64,000 nucleotides of DNA from Paracoccaceae bacterium (GTDB lineage: Bacteria > Pseudomonadota > Alphaproteobacteria > Rhodobacterales > Rhodobacteraceae), in NCBI GenBank assembly GCA_947453525.1, contig CANGHD010000001.1:1-64000 (forward strand), read 5' to 3'. Position 1 is the first letter of the stretch; every line of letters begins with the position of its first letter. Of the stretch, positions 55,597 to 63,315 are shown in pieces. The translations under genes and the position numbers were made by a program. Under the pieces are notes generated by a model. It had not been told where the DNA came from and made no database searches. It worked only from the letters and a program-made list of their open reading frames with translations.

Positions 55597-55658
55597 GACG
55601 GCGATCCTGAAGTAGTTTGCAGGTCTATTAGCGAAGTGTCGGAGGTTGGAAAAGGCTT

Positions 55659-56417
55659 ATGAAATGGAAAGCCTTGCATTACCTGCGCTGGCACGATCCT
55701 TTCCGCGCCCTGCGCAAGGGCGGTGCAGTATGCCTTGCGCTGTCATTCGGCAGTCTGATCATGATGGGTGATGCTCTGCCCGACCTTTCCAAGGTCTGGC
55801 ACCTTTCGCGCAATGGTATGGAAACCAACGGCACCGTGCTGCGCCATTACACCAACGGAACCTCCGGCAAGGGCAATCGCTTCTGGGTCGAATACCAGTT
55901 CGAGGCACAGGGGCGTAATACTGGTTCGGCACCCGTCTCCGAAAGCGAATGGGTCGCTTACCGGCCCGGTCGGCCCATAGCCGTCTGGTATCTGCCCGAC
56001 GATCCAGACAACCATTCGATCAGCCCAGGCGGCGCGCTTTGGCAAACCCTCATCTTCTGCCTCCTCGGTGCTTTTTTCCTGTCCTGCGCGATCTTGGGAA
56101 CGCTTGCCATCCTCGTGCGGACGATCCGGCAGGCTTACCTGCGCAGCGTCGGCCTTCCCATGACAGCGACGATAACCCGCATCGCTTCAAGCGGACGCAG
56201 CAGCTTCATCTCGCAATCCTGGATCATGATCTGGAAGGACGAGACGGGCCGACAGGGGCGTAGCGACCCGCGAACCGCTTGGTTCCATTCCCGTGAGCCG
56301 CTTCCCATCGGAACCACCATCACCATCTACGCCGACCCCAAAGGCCGTCTCCCCTCGGTCTGGGAGGGTGATTGCGGGGCGCGGTGCGGGGTTGGGGACT
56401 TGGAGCGACTGCGTTAG
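55659..56417 (+). CDS. DUF3592-like membrane protein, first of a tandem pair
   Basis: 252 residues with a hydrophobic segment at about 24-40 and another at about 128-152. The region between (GMETNGTVLRHYTNGTSGKG ... WVEYQFEAQG ... YRPGRPIAVWYLPDDPDNHS) follows the DUF3592 pattern: a small beta domain exposed outside the membrane. A second beta block after helix 2 ends in TITIYADPKGRLPSVWEGDC. The same ending occurs in the next gene, so the two are paralogues. Function unknown. Confidence 0.7.
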   Translation: MKWKALHYLRWHDPFRALRKGGAVCLALSFGSLIMMGDALPDLSKVWHLSRNGMETNGTVLRHYTNGTSGKGNRFWVEYQFEAQGRNTGSAPVSESEWVAYRPGRPIAVWYLPDDPDNHSISPGGALWQTLIFCLLGAFFLSCAILGTLAILVRTIRQAYLRSVGLPMTATITRIASSGRSSFISQSWIMIWKDETGRQGRSDPRTAWFHSREPLPIGTTITIYADPKGRLPSVWEGDCGARCGVGDLERLR

Positions 56418-56427
56418 GGTGGGGCGG

Positions 56428-57180
56428 ATGGTTGACGCTTTGGCGCAAGGCGGGTGCGGGATGGCGGTTTCGAAGCGTGGGGTTCTTGGGTTGGCTCTGG
56501 CTTCGCCGGGGTGGGTCTTTGCGCTTTTGATCCTGATTGGCCTGGGGATCGCCGTCCCGGCCGAGGTGATGTTCGAGCGGGCCTGGCGGTTGCAGATGGG
56601 CGGCGCCACGGTTGAGGGCACGGTGGATCGGCTTTGGACCTCCACCCGGTCCTGCGGCAAGGACAACATGGACACCTGCACCGATTACAATGTCGACTTC
56701 GGCTTCGACCCGGGCACGTGGCGGCAGACCGAGATCAGCGTCACGCAAGGGTTTTTCGAAGCCCTGAAGGAAGGCGGGCCGATCCCGGTCCGCTATGTCC
56801 GGGACGATCCCACGATCATCGAGGTGGAATCGGGCTGGACCTTCTTTGAGGGCATCCTTTTCCTGTACGTCGCACTCACCTTCCTGATCGGCGGCGGGTT
56901 TGGTCTGGGATGGCGCAGGCGTCTGGCCCATCGGCTAGTCACGCTGCGCGAGACGGGTGAACGGCGGCAAGCCATGGTCACGGCGCAGGAGCGAACGAAC
57001 TTCCGCGTCACCGGCACCCCGCTTTACCGGCTGCGCTGGCGCGACGAGGCCGGGGTCACGGGGCAAAGCCAGGCTTGGCCGCAAGCCAGGTTGCCCGCCC
57101 TCGGCAGCGCAGTGACCATTTATGCCGACCCCGCAGGCAATCTCCCTCCCGTCTGGGAGGGAGATTGCGGCGCACGCTGA
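56428..57180 (+). CDS. DUF3592-like membrane protein, second of a tandem pair
   Basis: 250 residues. Hydrophobic segments at about 24-46 and 150-170 flank a beta domain (GTVDRLWTSTRSCGKDNMDT ... DYNVDFGFDPGTWRQTEISV). Two Cys (CGKDNMDTC) could form a disulfide outside the cytoplasm. It ends VTIYADPAGNLPPVWEGDCG, shared with the upstream paralogue. The start is ATG 56428, 10 bases after that gene; ATG 56461 is the alternative. Role unknown. Confidence 0.68.
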   Translation: MVDALAQGGCGMAVSKRGVLGLALASPGWVFALLILIGLGIAVPAEVMFERAWRLQMGGATVEGTVDRLWTSTRSCGKDNMDTCTDYNVDFGFDPGTWRQTEISVTQGFFEALKEGGPIPVRYVRDDPTIIEVESGWTFFEGILFLYVALTFLIGGGFGLGWRRRLAHRLVTLRETGERRQAMVTAQERTNFRVTGTPLYRLRWRDEAGVTGQSQAWPQARLPALGSAVTIYADPAGNLPPVWEGDCGAR

Positions 57181-57183
57181 GCC

Positions 57184-57942
57184 TCAGGCGGGGCCGACAA
57201 GGGCCAGCATGGCACCCTGCGGATCGATGATCTGCAGGGTGAAGGAGCCCCCCGGAATCGCGTCGGGGCCATGCATCACCTTGCCACCGGCCGCAGTGAC
57301 CGCCGTGACGGCGGCATTGGCCGAGACTACGCCGAAATAAGGCTTCCAGAACGGCGGCGCGACCGGCGCGGCGAAGGTGCCGCCGATGTCGACACCGTCG
57401 CGGGCGATCATGTGATAGGTCATGCCGGGCCCCATTTCCATGCTGCCAGACAGGGTCCACCCGAGCAGCGCGCCGTAAAACTCCATTGCGGCGGCGGGGT
57501 CATGGGTCACCAGTTCATTCCAGTTGCCATGTCCCTGCTTGCGCAGATCAAAGGCTGTTCCGCCGCTGCCATCGGCCATCGGCAGAGGCTGCAACAGGCA
57601 GAAGGTGGCGCCCTGCGGGTCGGCCAGAATCGCGAACCGGCCGGTGTTCGGGATATCGGATGGCGGCACATGAACCCGGGCTCCGAGCTCCGTCGCAGCG
57701 GCCACGGCGGCATCGCAGTCATCAACGGCGAAATAGATCGACCATGCGACGGGCTGCTCTCCCTCAGCCTGCATCATGCCCGCCACCATCGCCTCTCCGG
57801 CACGGGCAATCAGGTAAGTCATCCCCGGTGTGCCGCTGTCGGCAACGGTCCAGCCCAGCACCGGGCCATAAAATGCCTGTGCCTTGGCGATATCCTTGGT
57901 GCCCAATTCATACCAGCAGGGCAGGCCGTGAAATCTCGACAT
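57184..57942 (-). CDS. VOC family protein with two glyoxalase-type domains
   Basis: 252 residues, two tandem betaalphabetabetabeta units: about 5-115 (LPCWYELGTKDIAKAQAFYG) and about 133-250 (GNWNELVTHDPAAAMEFYGA). Each carries the W-x-E/N-L start and D-P-x-A-x-x-FY-G motif of the glyoxalase/bleomycin-resistance superfamily. The reaction is not known. It is divergent from an HxlR-type regulator with a palindrome in the shared promoter, so it is probably that regulator's target. Confidence 0.88.
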   Translation of the reverse strand: MSRFHGLPCWYELGTKDIAKAQAFYGPVLGWTVADSGTPGMTYLIARAGEAMVAGMMQAEGEQPVAWSIYFAVDDCDAAVAAATELGARVHVPPSDIPNTGRFAILADPQGATFCLLQPLPMADGSGGTAFDLRKQGHGNWNELVTHDPAAAMEFYGALLGWTLSGSMEMGPGMTYHMIARDGVDIGGTFAAPVAPPFWKPYFGVVSANAAVTAVTAAGGKVMHGPDAIPGGSFTLQIIDPQGAMLALVGPA

Positions 57943-57976
57943 TCAAACCTCCAGCAAATCTGTTGACGTAACGGCA

Positions 57977-57993
57977 ACCTGCCTCTTGCAGGT
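57977..57993. promoter_or_regulatory. Candidate operator between VOC and HxlR-type genes
   Basis: A perfect inverted repeat ACCTGC-CTCTT-GCAGGT lies midway in the 77-base divergent promoter region, with TTGACG at 57963-57968. It is a good candidate site for the adjacent regulator. Confidence 0.45.
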
Positions 57994-58019
57994 CCAGTAA
58001 ACAATTCTAAACTGCATCC

Positions 58020-58709
58020 ATGAACATTTTGCACGATGGTCGCCGTTACGAGGAAGGGTGCTTTTCCGCCCATGCTCTCGACATTGTCGGAGACCGTTGG
58101 ACCTTGCTGATCGTTCGCGAATTGATGCTGGGCCCTCTACGCTTTGCCGAAATCAAGGCCGGAATATCGGGGATTGCCGCCAATATCCTGTTGCGCCGCC
58201 TTGAAGAACTGGAACGGACCGGCATCCTGCGCCAGTCCACCCAGCCGTCGCCGGTCGCGGCGCAAGCCTATCTGCTGACCGCCGCAGGACAGGCCTTGTG
58301 GCCCGTGATCCGATCGCTCTGTCGTTGGGGGGCCACGCAGGCAGGTCATGATCCCACGCTGTTCGTCAGCCCCACTTCCGTCATGCTGTCGATGGGCGCT
58401 GTCTATGGTGGCAAACGGCTCAGCCTTGATGCGGGTTTCAATCTGGACGGCGCGATGTTCACCCTGCGGCTGGAGGCGGGCCGCCCGCTGCTGAGCCGCG
58501 CCAAAAGGCTTGAGGGCGATCTGACCTTCACCGGCACGCCCAACGGCGTGGGTATGGCGATCTACGGACCCTGGCCTCTGGCCGAAAGCGTGGAGCAAGG
58601 CCGTGTCATCGTGACAGGCGACCCCGGCTTGGCCCAGGCCTTCGTGGACGGCTTTGACCTGCAGCGGGCCGACACAGAGCCTGCGCCCTTCAACCTTGTT
58701 CCGACCTGA
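58020..58709 (+). CDS. HxlR-type winged-helix regulator with extra C-terminal domain
   Basis: 229 residues. Residues about 10-100 are a HxlR winged helix (ALDIVGDRWTLLIVRELMLG, GPLRFAEIKAGISGIAANIL, LRRLEELERTGILRQ). The remaining 120 residues form a separate domain (LSMGAVYGGKRLSLDAGFNL; GVGMAIYGPWPLAESVEQGR) not usual in the minimal HxlR family and perhaps a ligand domain. Divergent from the VOC gene. Confidence 0.87.
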   Translation: MNILHDGRRYEEGCFSAHALDIVGDRWTLLIVRELMLGPLRFAEIKAGISGIAANILLRRLEELERTGILRQSTQPSPVAAQAYLLTAAGQALWPVIRSLCRWGATQAGHDPTLFVSPTSVMLSMGAVYGGKRLSLDAGFNLDGAMFTLRLEAGRPLLSRAKRLEGDLTFTGTPNGVGMAIYGPWPLAESVEQGRVIVTGDPGLAQAFVDGFDLQRADTEPAPFNLVPT

Positions 58710-58714
58710 TCGCT

Positions 58715-58759
58715 TGATCTTGGCCCAAATACCCTTGGGGTGCGGGGGCGAGCCCCCGC
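58715..58759 (+). repeat. Dispersed intergenic repeat, copy H
   Basis: Box TGATCTTGGCCCAAATACCC (58715-58734) then hairpin GCGGGGGC-GA-GCCCCCGC (58742-58759), just after the HxlR-type gene stop and in its direction. It sits between convergent genes. Confidence 0.7.
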
Positions 58760-58779
58760 CTGTTCCGAGGAATGCCGGA

Positions 58780-59211
58780 TCAGACCGCGCGGTCGATCCG
58801 GGTCGACAGATGGATCAGGCTTTCCGAGGATTTCACCCCGGTCATCGCACCGATCTGATCCAGCACCCCGTCCAGCACCGCCGTATTCGGGGCGGCCACC
58901 TGCAACAACAGATCGAACCGGCCCGAGGTGGTAAAGACCCGCTCCACTTCCGCAATCGCCTTCAGCCGTGACAGGATCGCCGCCTGCCCGCGCGGCTCGA
59001 TCGTGAGCAGAACCGAGGCGCGCAGACGCCCCTGCCGGGCCTCCTCGCCCAGTTTCAACGTGTACCCCGCGATGATGCCGCCGCTCTCCAGACGCTCCAG
59101 TCGGGCCTGTATGGTGGAGCGGGCCACCTTCAGACGGCGGGCCAAGGTGGCCACCGACATCCGCGCATCGGCACTGAGAAGTCCGATTATGGTCCGATCG
59201 AGCTCATCCAT
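58780..59211 (-). CDS. Lrp/AsnC family regulator
   Basis: 143 residues: winged helix about 1-55 (LDRTIIGLLSADARMSVATL, RLKVARSTIQARLERLESGG) and a RAM ligand domain about 60-140 (VERVFTTSGRFDLLLQVAAP). It is divergent from the decarboxylase gene, which it probably controls along with itself. A perfect palindrome CGTCAT-T-ATGACG lies 20 bases upstream of its ATG, at its own promoter. Confidence 0.9.
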   Translation of the reverse strand: MDELDRTIIGLLSADARMSVATLARRLKVARSTIQARLERLESGGIIAGYTLKLGEEARQGRLRASVLLTIEPRGQAAILSRLKAIAEVERVFTTSGRFDLLLQVAAPNTAVLDGVLDQIGAMTGVKSSESLIHLSTRIDRAV

Positions 59212-59230
59212 ACAACATGTCTTCCTTTTT

Positions 59231-59243
59231 CGTCATTATGACG
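59231..59243. promoter_or_regulatory. Candidate AsnC-type operator
   Basis: A perfect 13-bp palindrome CGTCATTATGACG, between the -10 of the AsnC-type gene and its start codon. Position and size suit autorepression. Confidence 0.5.
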
Positions 59244-59258
59244 ACTAATTCTGACATT

Positions 59259-59287
59259 TATATAGTTTTGTTCGGTGAAGTTGTCAC
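59259..59287 (-). promoter_or_regulatory. Candidate promoter of the AsnC-type gene
   Basis: On the minus strand GTGACA (-35, 59282-59287), 17 bases, TATATA (-10, 59259-59264). A plausible sigma70 promoter in an AT-rich stretch that also serves the divergent decarboxylase. Confidence 0.45.
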
Positions 59288-59302
59288 GCATATCACGCAT
59301 CC

Positions 59303-59434
59303 TCAGTTGCAGGAAAAGGGCGGTTCATACGCACCTGGCCTGGTTGGAAAAACCGCGCTAGTGCCAAGGCCGCCTGTCCATTTGTATGGCAACGGGGAGG
59401 GACTAGCATCTTGTTGGCAGAAAGGATTACGCCG
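59303..59434 (+). ncRNA. Structured leader of the decarboxylase mRNA, speF-RNA candidate
   Basis: The 5' leader before the decarboxylase holds paired segments. GCGGTT (59320-59325) pairs with AACCGC (59351-59356), and GCTAGT (59357-59362) with ACTAGC (59402-59407). GGCGG (59319-59323) could instead pair with CCGCC (59370-59374), giving alternative folds. The speF RNA motif is known upstream of ornithine decarboxylase genes in alphaproteobacteria. I could not compare with its covariance model, so the family assignment is inference from position and structure. Confidence 0.4.
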
Positions 59435-60580
59435 ATGGGACTGTCCAAAACGATCTGGACCAATCCGACCGAATACCTCCGCAATCAGCAACCGGAAAAC
59501 CCGGTTCTGTTCTTTGCGCCGCAGGTCGTGCAGGCCACTGCACGCCGTTTTCTTGATGGCTTTCCGGGTCTTGTGACCTATGCCGTCAAGTCCAACCCCT
59601 CGGAAGAGGTGGTGGAAAACCTGATGGCGGCGGGGGTCAAGGGCTTTGACTGCGCCTCGCCATTCGAGATCGACCTGATCCGCCGGCTCGATCCGGATGC
59701 GGCGATCCACTACCACAACCCGGTCCGCTCGCGGCCCGAGATTGCGCATGCGGTCGCCCGCAATGTAAAATCGTGGTCGGTGGACAGCCGGTCGGAACTG
59801 GCCAAGCTGGTCGAACTCGTGCCCTATGACGGCTGCGAAATATCGGTGCGCTTCAAGCTGCCGGTCACGGGTGCCGCCTACAACTTCGGCGCCAAGTTCG
59901 GTGCCACGGCAGACCTCGCGGCAGACCTCTTGAAAATCGTGGCCGACGCGGGCTTCATCCCCTCGATCACCTTTCACCCGGGCACGCAATGCACGGACCC
60001 GGAAGCCTGGGCGTCATATATCCGCGAGGCGGCTCTGATTGCGGCAAAGGCCGGCGTGAAGATCGCCCGTCTCAACGTCGGCGGCGGCTTTCCGAACAAC
60101 CGGGTTGGTGGCGAGACGGTCGACCTTGAGTTGATCTTCGAGACCATCGACCGTGTTGCGACCGAATCCTTCGGCGCTGACCGTCCCGCACTGGTCTGCG
60201 AGCCAGGCCGGGGTCTCTGCGGCGACGCCTATGCCGTGGCTGCCAAGGTGAAATCGGTGCGCGATGATGCGCATATCTTCCTGAATGACGGCATCTACGG
60301 CTCGATGTTCGAATTCAGTCAGATCGGCATCATCAACCGCATCGACGTGCTGGACCCGCGCGGCCACCGCCGTATGGGGGCTATCGAAGGCCGTGTCGTC
60401 TTTGGACCGACCTGCGATTCGGTCGACCGTCTGCCGGGCGAAGTGCCGTTGGCCGCCGATATTGCCGAGGGTGACTATGTCATAATCCAAGGCATGGGCG
60501 CCTATTCCACCGTCACCAACAGCCGCTTCAACGGCTTTGGCGAACTGGCCTGCGTCACGGTCCTGTCGCTCAAGCTCTGA
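59435..60580 (+). CDS. Fold-III PLP-dependent ornithine/lysine decarboxylase
   Basis: Makes putrescine (or cadaverine) for polyamines. 381 residues of the eukaryotic-type ODC family. PLP lysine in VTYAVKSNPSEEVVENLMAA, FDCASPFEIDLIRRL, SITFHPGTQC, LNVGGGFPNN (phosphate-binding), EPGRGLCGDAY, and GPTCDSVDRL with the active-site Cys from the partner subunit. ATG 59435 follows AAAGGATTACGCCG. Flanked by a structured leader and a strong terminator, so a single-gene transcript. ODC versus dual ODC/LDC cannot be told here. Confidence 0.92.
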   Translation: MGLSKTIWTNPTEYLRNQQPENPVLFFAPQVVQATARRFLDGFPGLVTYAVKSNPSEEVVENLMAAGVKGFDCASPFEIDLIRRLDPDAAIHYHNPVRSRPEIAHAVARNVKSWSVDSRSELAKLVELVPYDGCEISVRFKLPVTGAAYNFGAKFGATADLAADLLKIVADAGFIPSITFHPGTQCTDPEAWASYIREAALIAAKAGVKIARLNVGGGFPNNRVGGETVDLELIFETIDRVATESFGADRPALVCEPGRGLCGDAYAVAAKVKSVRDDAHIFLNDGIYGSMFEFSQIGIINRIDVLDPRGHRRMGAIEGRVVFGPTCDSVDRLPGEVPLAADIAEGDYVIIQGMGAYSTVTNSRFNGFGELACVTVLSLKL

Positions 60581-60594
60581 TCGCGTACCATAAT

Positions 60595-60634
60595 AACCCC
60601 CGGACAGGTGCGCCTGTCCGGGGGTTTTCTTTTT
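60595..60634 (+). terminator. Strong intrinsic terminator after the decarboxylase gene
   Basis: A perfect 14-bp stem AACCCCCGGACAGG/CCTGTCCGGGGGTT with a TGCG loop, followed by TTCTTTTT. It begins 14 bases after the stop codon. Confidence 0.93.
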
Positions 60635-60662
60635 GAATCTTCGGTTGCACTGGTCTGCGGTT

Positions 60663-61808
60663 TCAGTCCTTGAGGACCGAAGCCTCGATCCGCGTCAGAA
60701 GTTTCTGGATATAGGGCCCATGCGGGCGCAGGCTGTGCGCGGCGCGGATCAGGCGCAGCGCCGCATCCGGGTTGGATCCCTGCAGGGCATGAGCTGCCAG
60801 CTTCAAGTCATCTGCCGACAGGGCTTGCAGCGTTGTCGCCCGGCGTCCGAGGGCGACGATGGTTCCCTGCAGCGCCGCCACACAGGCCGCCTCATCGAGT
60901 TCGTCGTTTCCGATCTCAGGGTAGTCGCTGAAATCGTCGTTGAACAACGCCGGCGCGGCGCTGATCGTCAAGCGATCGTTCAGGCGACGATTGCCCTCCA
61001 GATAGGGGTGCAGAAACGCGCGGGCCTGATCGCGAGAGGGCGCCATGCGGTCTTCCACCGGCATCGCTTCGACCAGACAGCGCGTCATGATGTCATCTGC
61101 CAGGGTGGCATTGGCGATATGGCCAACCTTGGCCTGCAACCGACCGAGCGAGACATTGCGGTCCGGTATCCGCTCCAGCCCCTCATGCGACAGACCGATC
61201 ACATCCAGCACGTCAGCGACAATATCTCCGTCTTTCAACAGGTTGCGGTCAAAGATCCGGACGACAAGGTTTTCGGACCCGAAGGCCTTTTCCCACATCC
61301 CGAGGCGCTGGTCATAATCCAGATAGAGCCGGTGCAGTGGCGAGGGGTCGGGCAGGGCGTGCAACCCATGGCCCCACAGCGCGGATTCCGCCATGCGGTC
61401 ATGCTTGGCGCCTTCCTGATGATGTGAGACGGCGTGGCGGTCCTGTCTACGCAGATAGGCCAGGATCCGGACCTCATCGAACTGCTTGGTCAGGGCTGAG
61501 GCCAGATCGTCGATAGCGGCTTGCTGGAAGATGAAGGCGAAATTCTCGGACGAGGCGATCACGGTATCGCTGTCAAAGCTGGCCAGAAACCGGGCAAACT
61601 CCACCGGATCGCGAATCTTGAAGCCTTCGGGCATGACCTGAGCGGGGTTCACATGGGCCAGATGCGGATGCACATGCGGCCAGGGTGCCGATCTTGCCAC
61701 CCCCAGGCCGCGGTCCAGAAGCAGCGCCTCATTGGCGCGCAGGGTCACTTGCAACGACGACGTGCCCGTCTTGTGCGAGCCGATGTGAAGCCAAAGTCGT
61801 CTTGTCAC
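60663..61808 (-). CDS. P-loop sulfotransferase-like protein
   Basis: 381 residues from GTG 61808. The N-terminal LWLHIGSHKTGTSSLQVTLR (5-24) is the PAPS-type P-loop shared with the gene at 42602-43777. A later segment, RILAYLRRQDRHAVSHHQEG, fits the 3'-phosphate motif. The C-terminal ~100 residues are helical with TPR-like spacing. GGAGG lies 11 bases upstream of the GTG. It stands between the decarboxylase terminator and gltA without obvious partners. The acceptor is unknown. Confidence 0.72.
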   Translation of the reverse strand: MTRRLWLHIGSHKTGTSSLQVTLRANEALLLDRGLGVARSAPWPHVHPHLAHVNPAQVMPEGFKIRDPVEFARFLASFDSDTVIASSENFAFIFQQAAIDDLASALTKQFDEVRILAYLRRQDRHAVSHHQEGAKHDRMAESALWGHGLHALPDPSPLHRLYLDYDQRLGMWEKAFGSENLVVRIFDRNLLKDGDIVADVLDVIGLSHEGLERIPDRNVSLGRLQAKVGHIANATLADDIMTRCLVEAMPVEDRMAPSRDQARAFLHPYLEGNRRLNDRLTISAAPALFNDDFSDYPEIGNDELDEAACVAALQGTIVALGRRATTLQALSADDLKLAAHALQGSNPDAALRLIRAAHSLRPHGPYIQKLLTRIEASVLKD

Positions 61809-61854
61809 GCTGTCCGCGCCTCCGGTCCGGCGGGCGGGGTGCGCCCAAATGAAA

Positions 61855-61882
61855 CGACCGGATCCTAGCCTTGATCCGGTCG
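61855..61882 (-). terminator. Hairpin after gltA
   Basis: Perfect 10-bp arms CGACCGGATC/GATCCGGTCG around an 8-base loop, 30 bases past the gltA stop, followed on the minus strand by TTTCATTT. Probable terminator with a weak U-tract. Confidence 0.6.
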
Positions 61883-61912
61883 CCTGTGCAACTGAGGCCC
61901 GCCGGGCAGGGT

Positions 61913-63202
61913 TCAGCGGTCTTTCACATCGACATAATCGCGCTGGGTCGGCCCAATGTACAGCTGACGCGGACGGCCGATCTTGCCGGCATCGGTGATC
62001 ATTTCCTTCCACTGGCTGATCCAGCCGACGGTGCGCGAAATCGCGAAGATCGGGGTGAACATCGCGGTCGGGAAACCCATCGCCTCAAGGATGATGCCGG
62101 AATAGAAGTCGACGTTGGGGTAGAGCTTCTTGGAGATGAAGTAATCGTCCGACAGGGCGATCCGCTCCAGTTCTTTGGCGACTTGCAGGGTCGGGTTGTT
62201 GTGGCTTCCCAGAAGCTCCAGCACCTCGTCCGCCGATTCCTTCATCACCGTCGCGCGCGGGTCGAAGTTCTTGTAGACCCGGTGGCCGAAGCCCATCAGG
62301 CGGAAGCCCGAGTTCTTGTCTTTGGCACGGGCGATGTATTCCGGAATGCGGTCGACGGTGCCGATCTCGCGCAGCATTTCAAGGCAGGCTTGGTTCGCAC
62401 CGCCATGCGCAGGCCCCCAAAGGCAGGCAATGCCCGCGGCGATGCAGGCGAAGGGGTTGGCACCCGACGACCCCGCCAGACGCACGGTCGAAGTCGAGGC
62501 GTTCTGCTCATGATCGGCGTGCAGCATCATGATCCGGTCGAGCGCCTTTTCGAGGATCGGGTTCACCACATAGTCTTCCGCCGGAACGGCAAAGCACATG
62601 TTCAGGAAGTTGCCCGCGTAGGACAGGCTGTTCTTCGGATACACGAAGGGCTGGCCGACCGAGTATTTGTAGGCCATCGCCGCAATGGTGGGCAGCTTGG
62701 CGATCATCCGGATCGCGGCCACTTCGCGCTGCCACGGGTCGTTGATGTCCAGCGAGTCGTGATAGAAGGCCGACATGGCACCGACCACGCCCACCATGGT
62801 CGCCATCGGGTGGCTGTCACGGCGGAACCCACGGAAGAAATAGTGCATCTGTTCATGCACCATCGTGTGCCGCGTCACGCGGTTGCGGAAGTCTTCCAAC
62901 TGGTCTGCCGTCGGAAGTTCGCCGTACAAGAGCAGAAAACACACCTCCAGATGCGAGCTTTCCTTGGCCAACTGGTCAATCGGATAGCCACGATACAGAA
63001 GTTGGCCCTTGTCGCCGTCAATATAGGTAATCGCACTTTTGCAGGCAGCGGTCGAGGTGAAGCCGGGATCATAGGTGAAGATGTCCGCCTCGTCATACAG
63101 CTTGCGGATGTCGACCACATCAGGCCCCATTGTGGGCGACAGGATGGGCAGGTCATAGGTCTGGCCATTGAGGCTCAGTGTCGCGGTCTTGTCAGCACAC
63201 AT
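61913..63202 (-). CDS. gltA: Citrate synthase
   Basis: Condenses acetyl-CoA and oxaloacetate at the entry of the TCA cycle. 429 residues, type II hexameric length. Catalytic region [12 protein letters not shown]-like ([20 protein letters not shown]), [35 protein letters not shown] and the C-terminal [18 protein letters not shown] 63202 follows GGGGGACGCAAG. gltX is upstream on the same strand. Confidence 0.97.
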   Translation of the reverse strand: MCADKTATLSLNGQTYDLPILSPTMGPDVVDIRKLYDEADIFTYDPGFTSTAACKSAITYIDGDKGQLLYRGYPIDQLAKESSHLEVCFLLLYGELPTADQLEDFRNRVTRHTMVHEQMHYFFRGFRRDSHPMATMVGVVGAMSAFYHDSLDINDPWQREVAAIRMIAKLPTIAAMAYKYSVGQPFVYPKNSLSYAGNFLNMCFAVPAEDYVVNPILEKALDRIMMLHADHEQNASTSTVRLAGSSGANPFACIAAGIACLWGPAHGGANQACLEMLREIGTVDRIPEYIARAKDKNSGFRLMGFGHRVYKNFDPRATVMKESADEVLELLGSHNNPTLQVAKELERIALSDDYFISKKLYPNVDFYSGIILEAMGFPTAMFTPIFAISRTVGWISQWKEMITDAGKIGRPRQLYIGPTQRDYVDVKDR

Positions 63203-63315
63203 CTTGCGTCCCCCATTGGGAGCCTCGGCCCGTGGCAGCGGGCTTCGGCGGATCACGTCCTTTGCAGATGCAGAGGCCATAGTACGCGGCCGCAGCATCC
63301 AAGACCGAAGAGGCG

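Noticed and set aside
52297-55662. Long plus-strand frames opposite valS
   Set aside because: Shadows of valS, whose HIGH and KMSKS motifs are clear on the minus strand.
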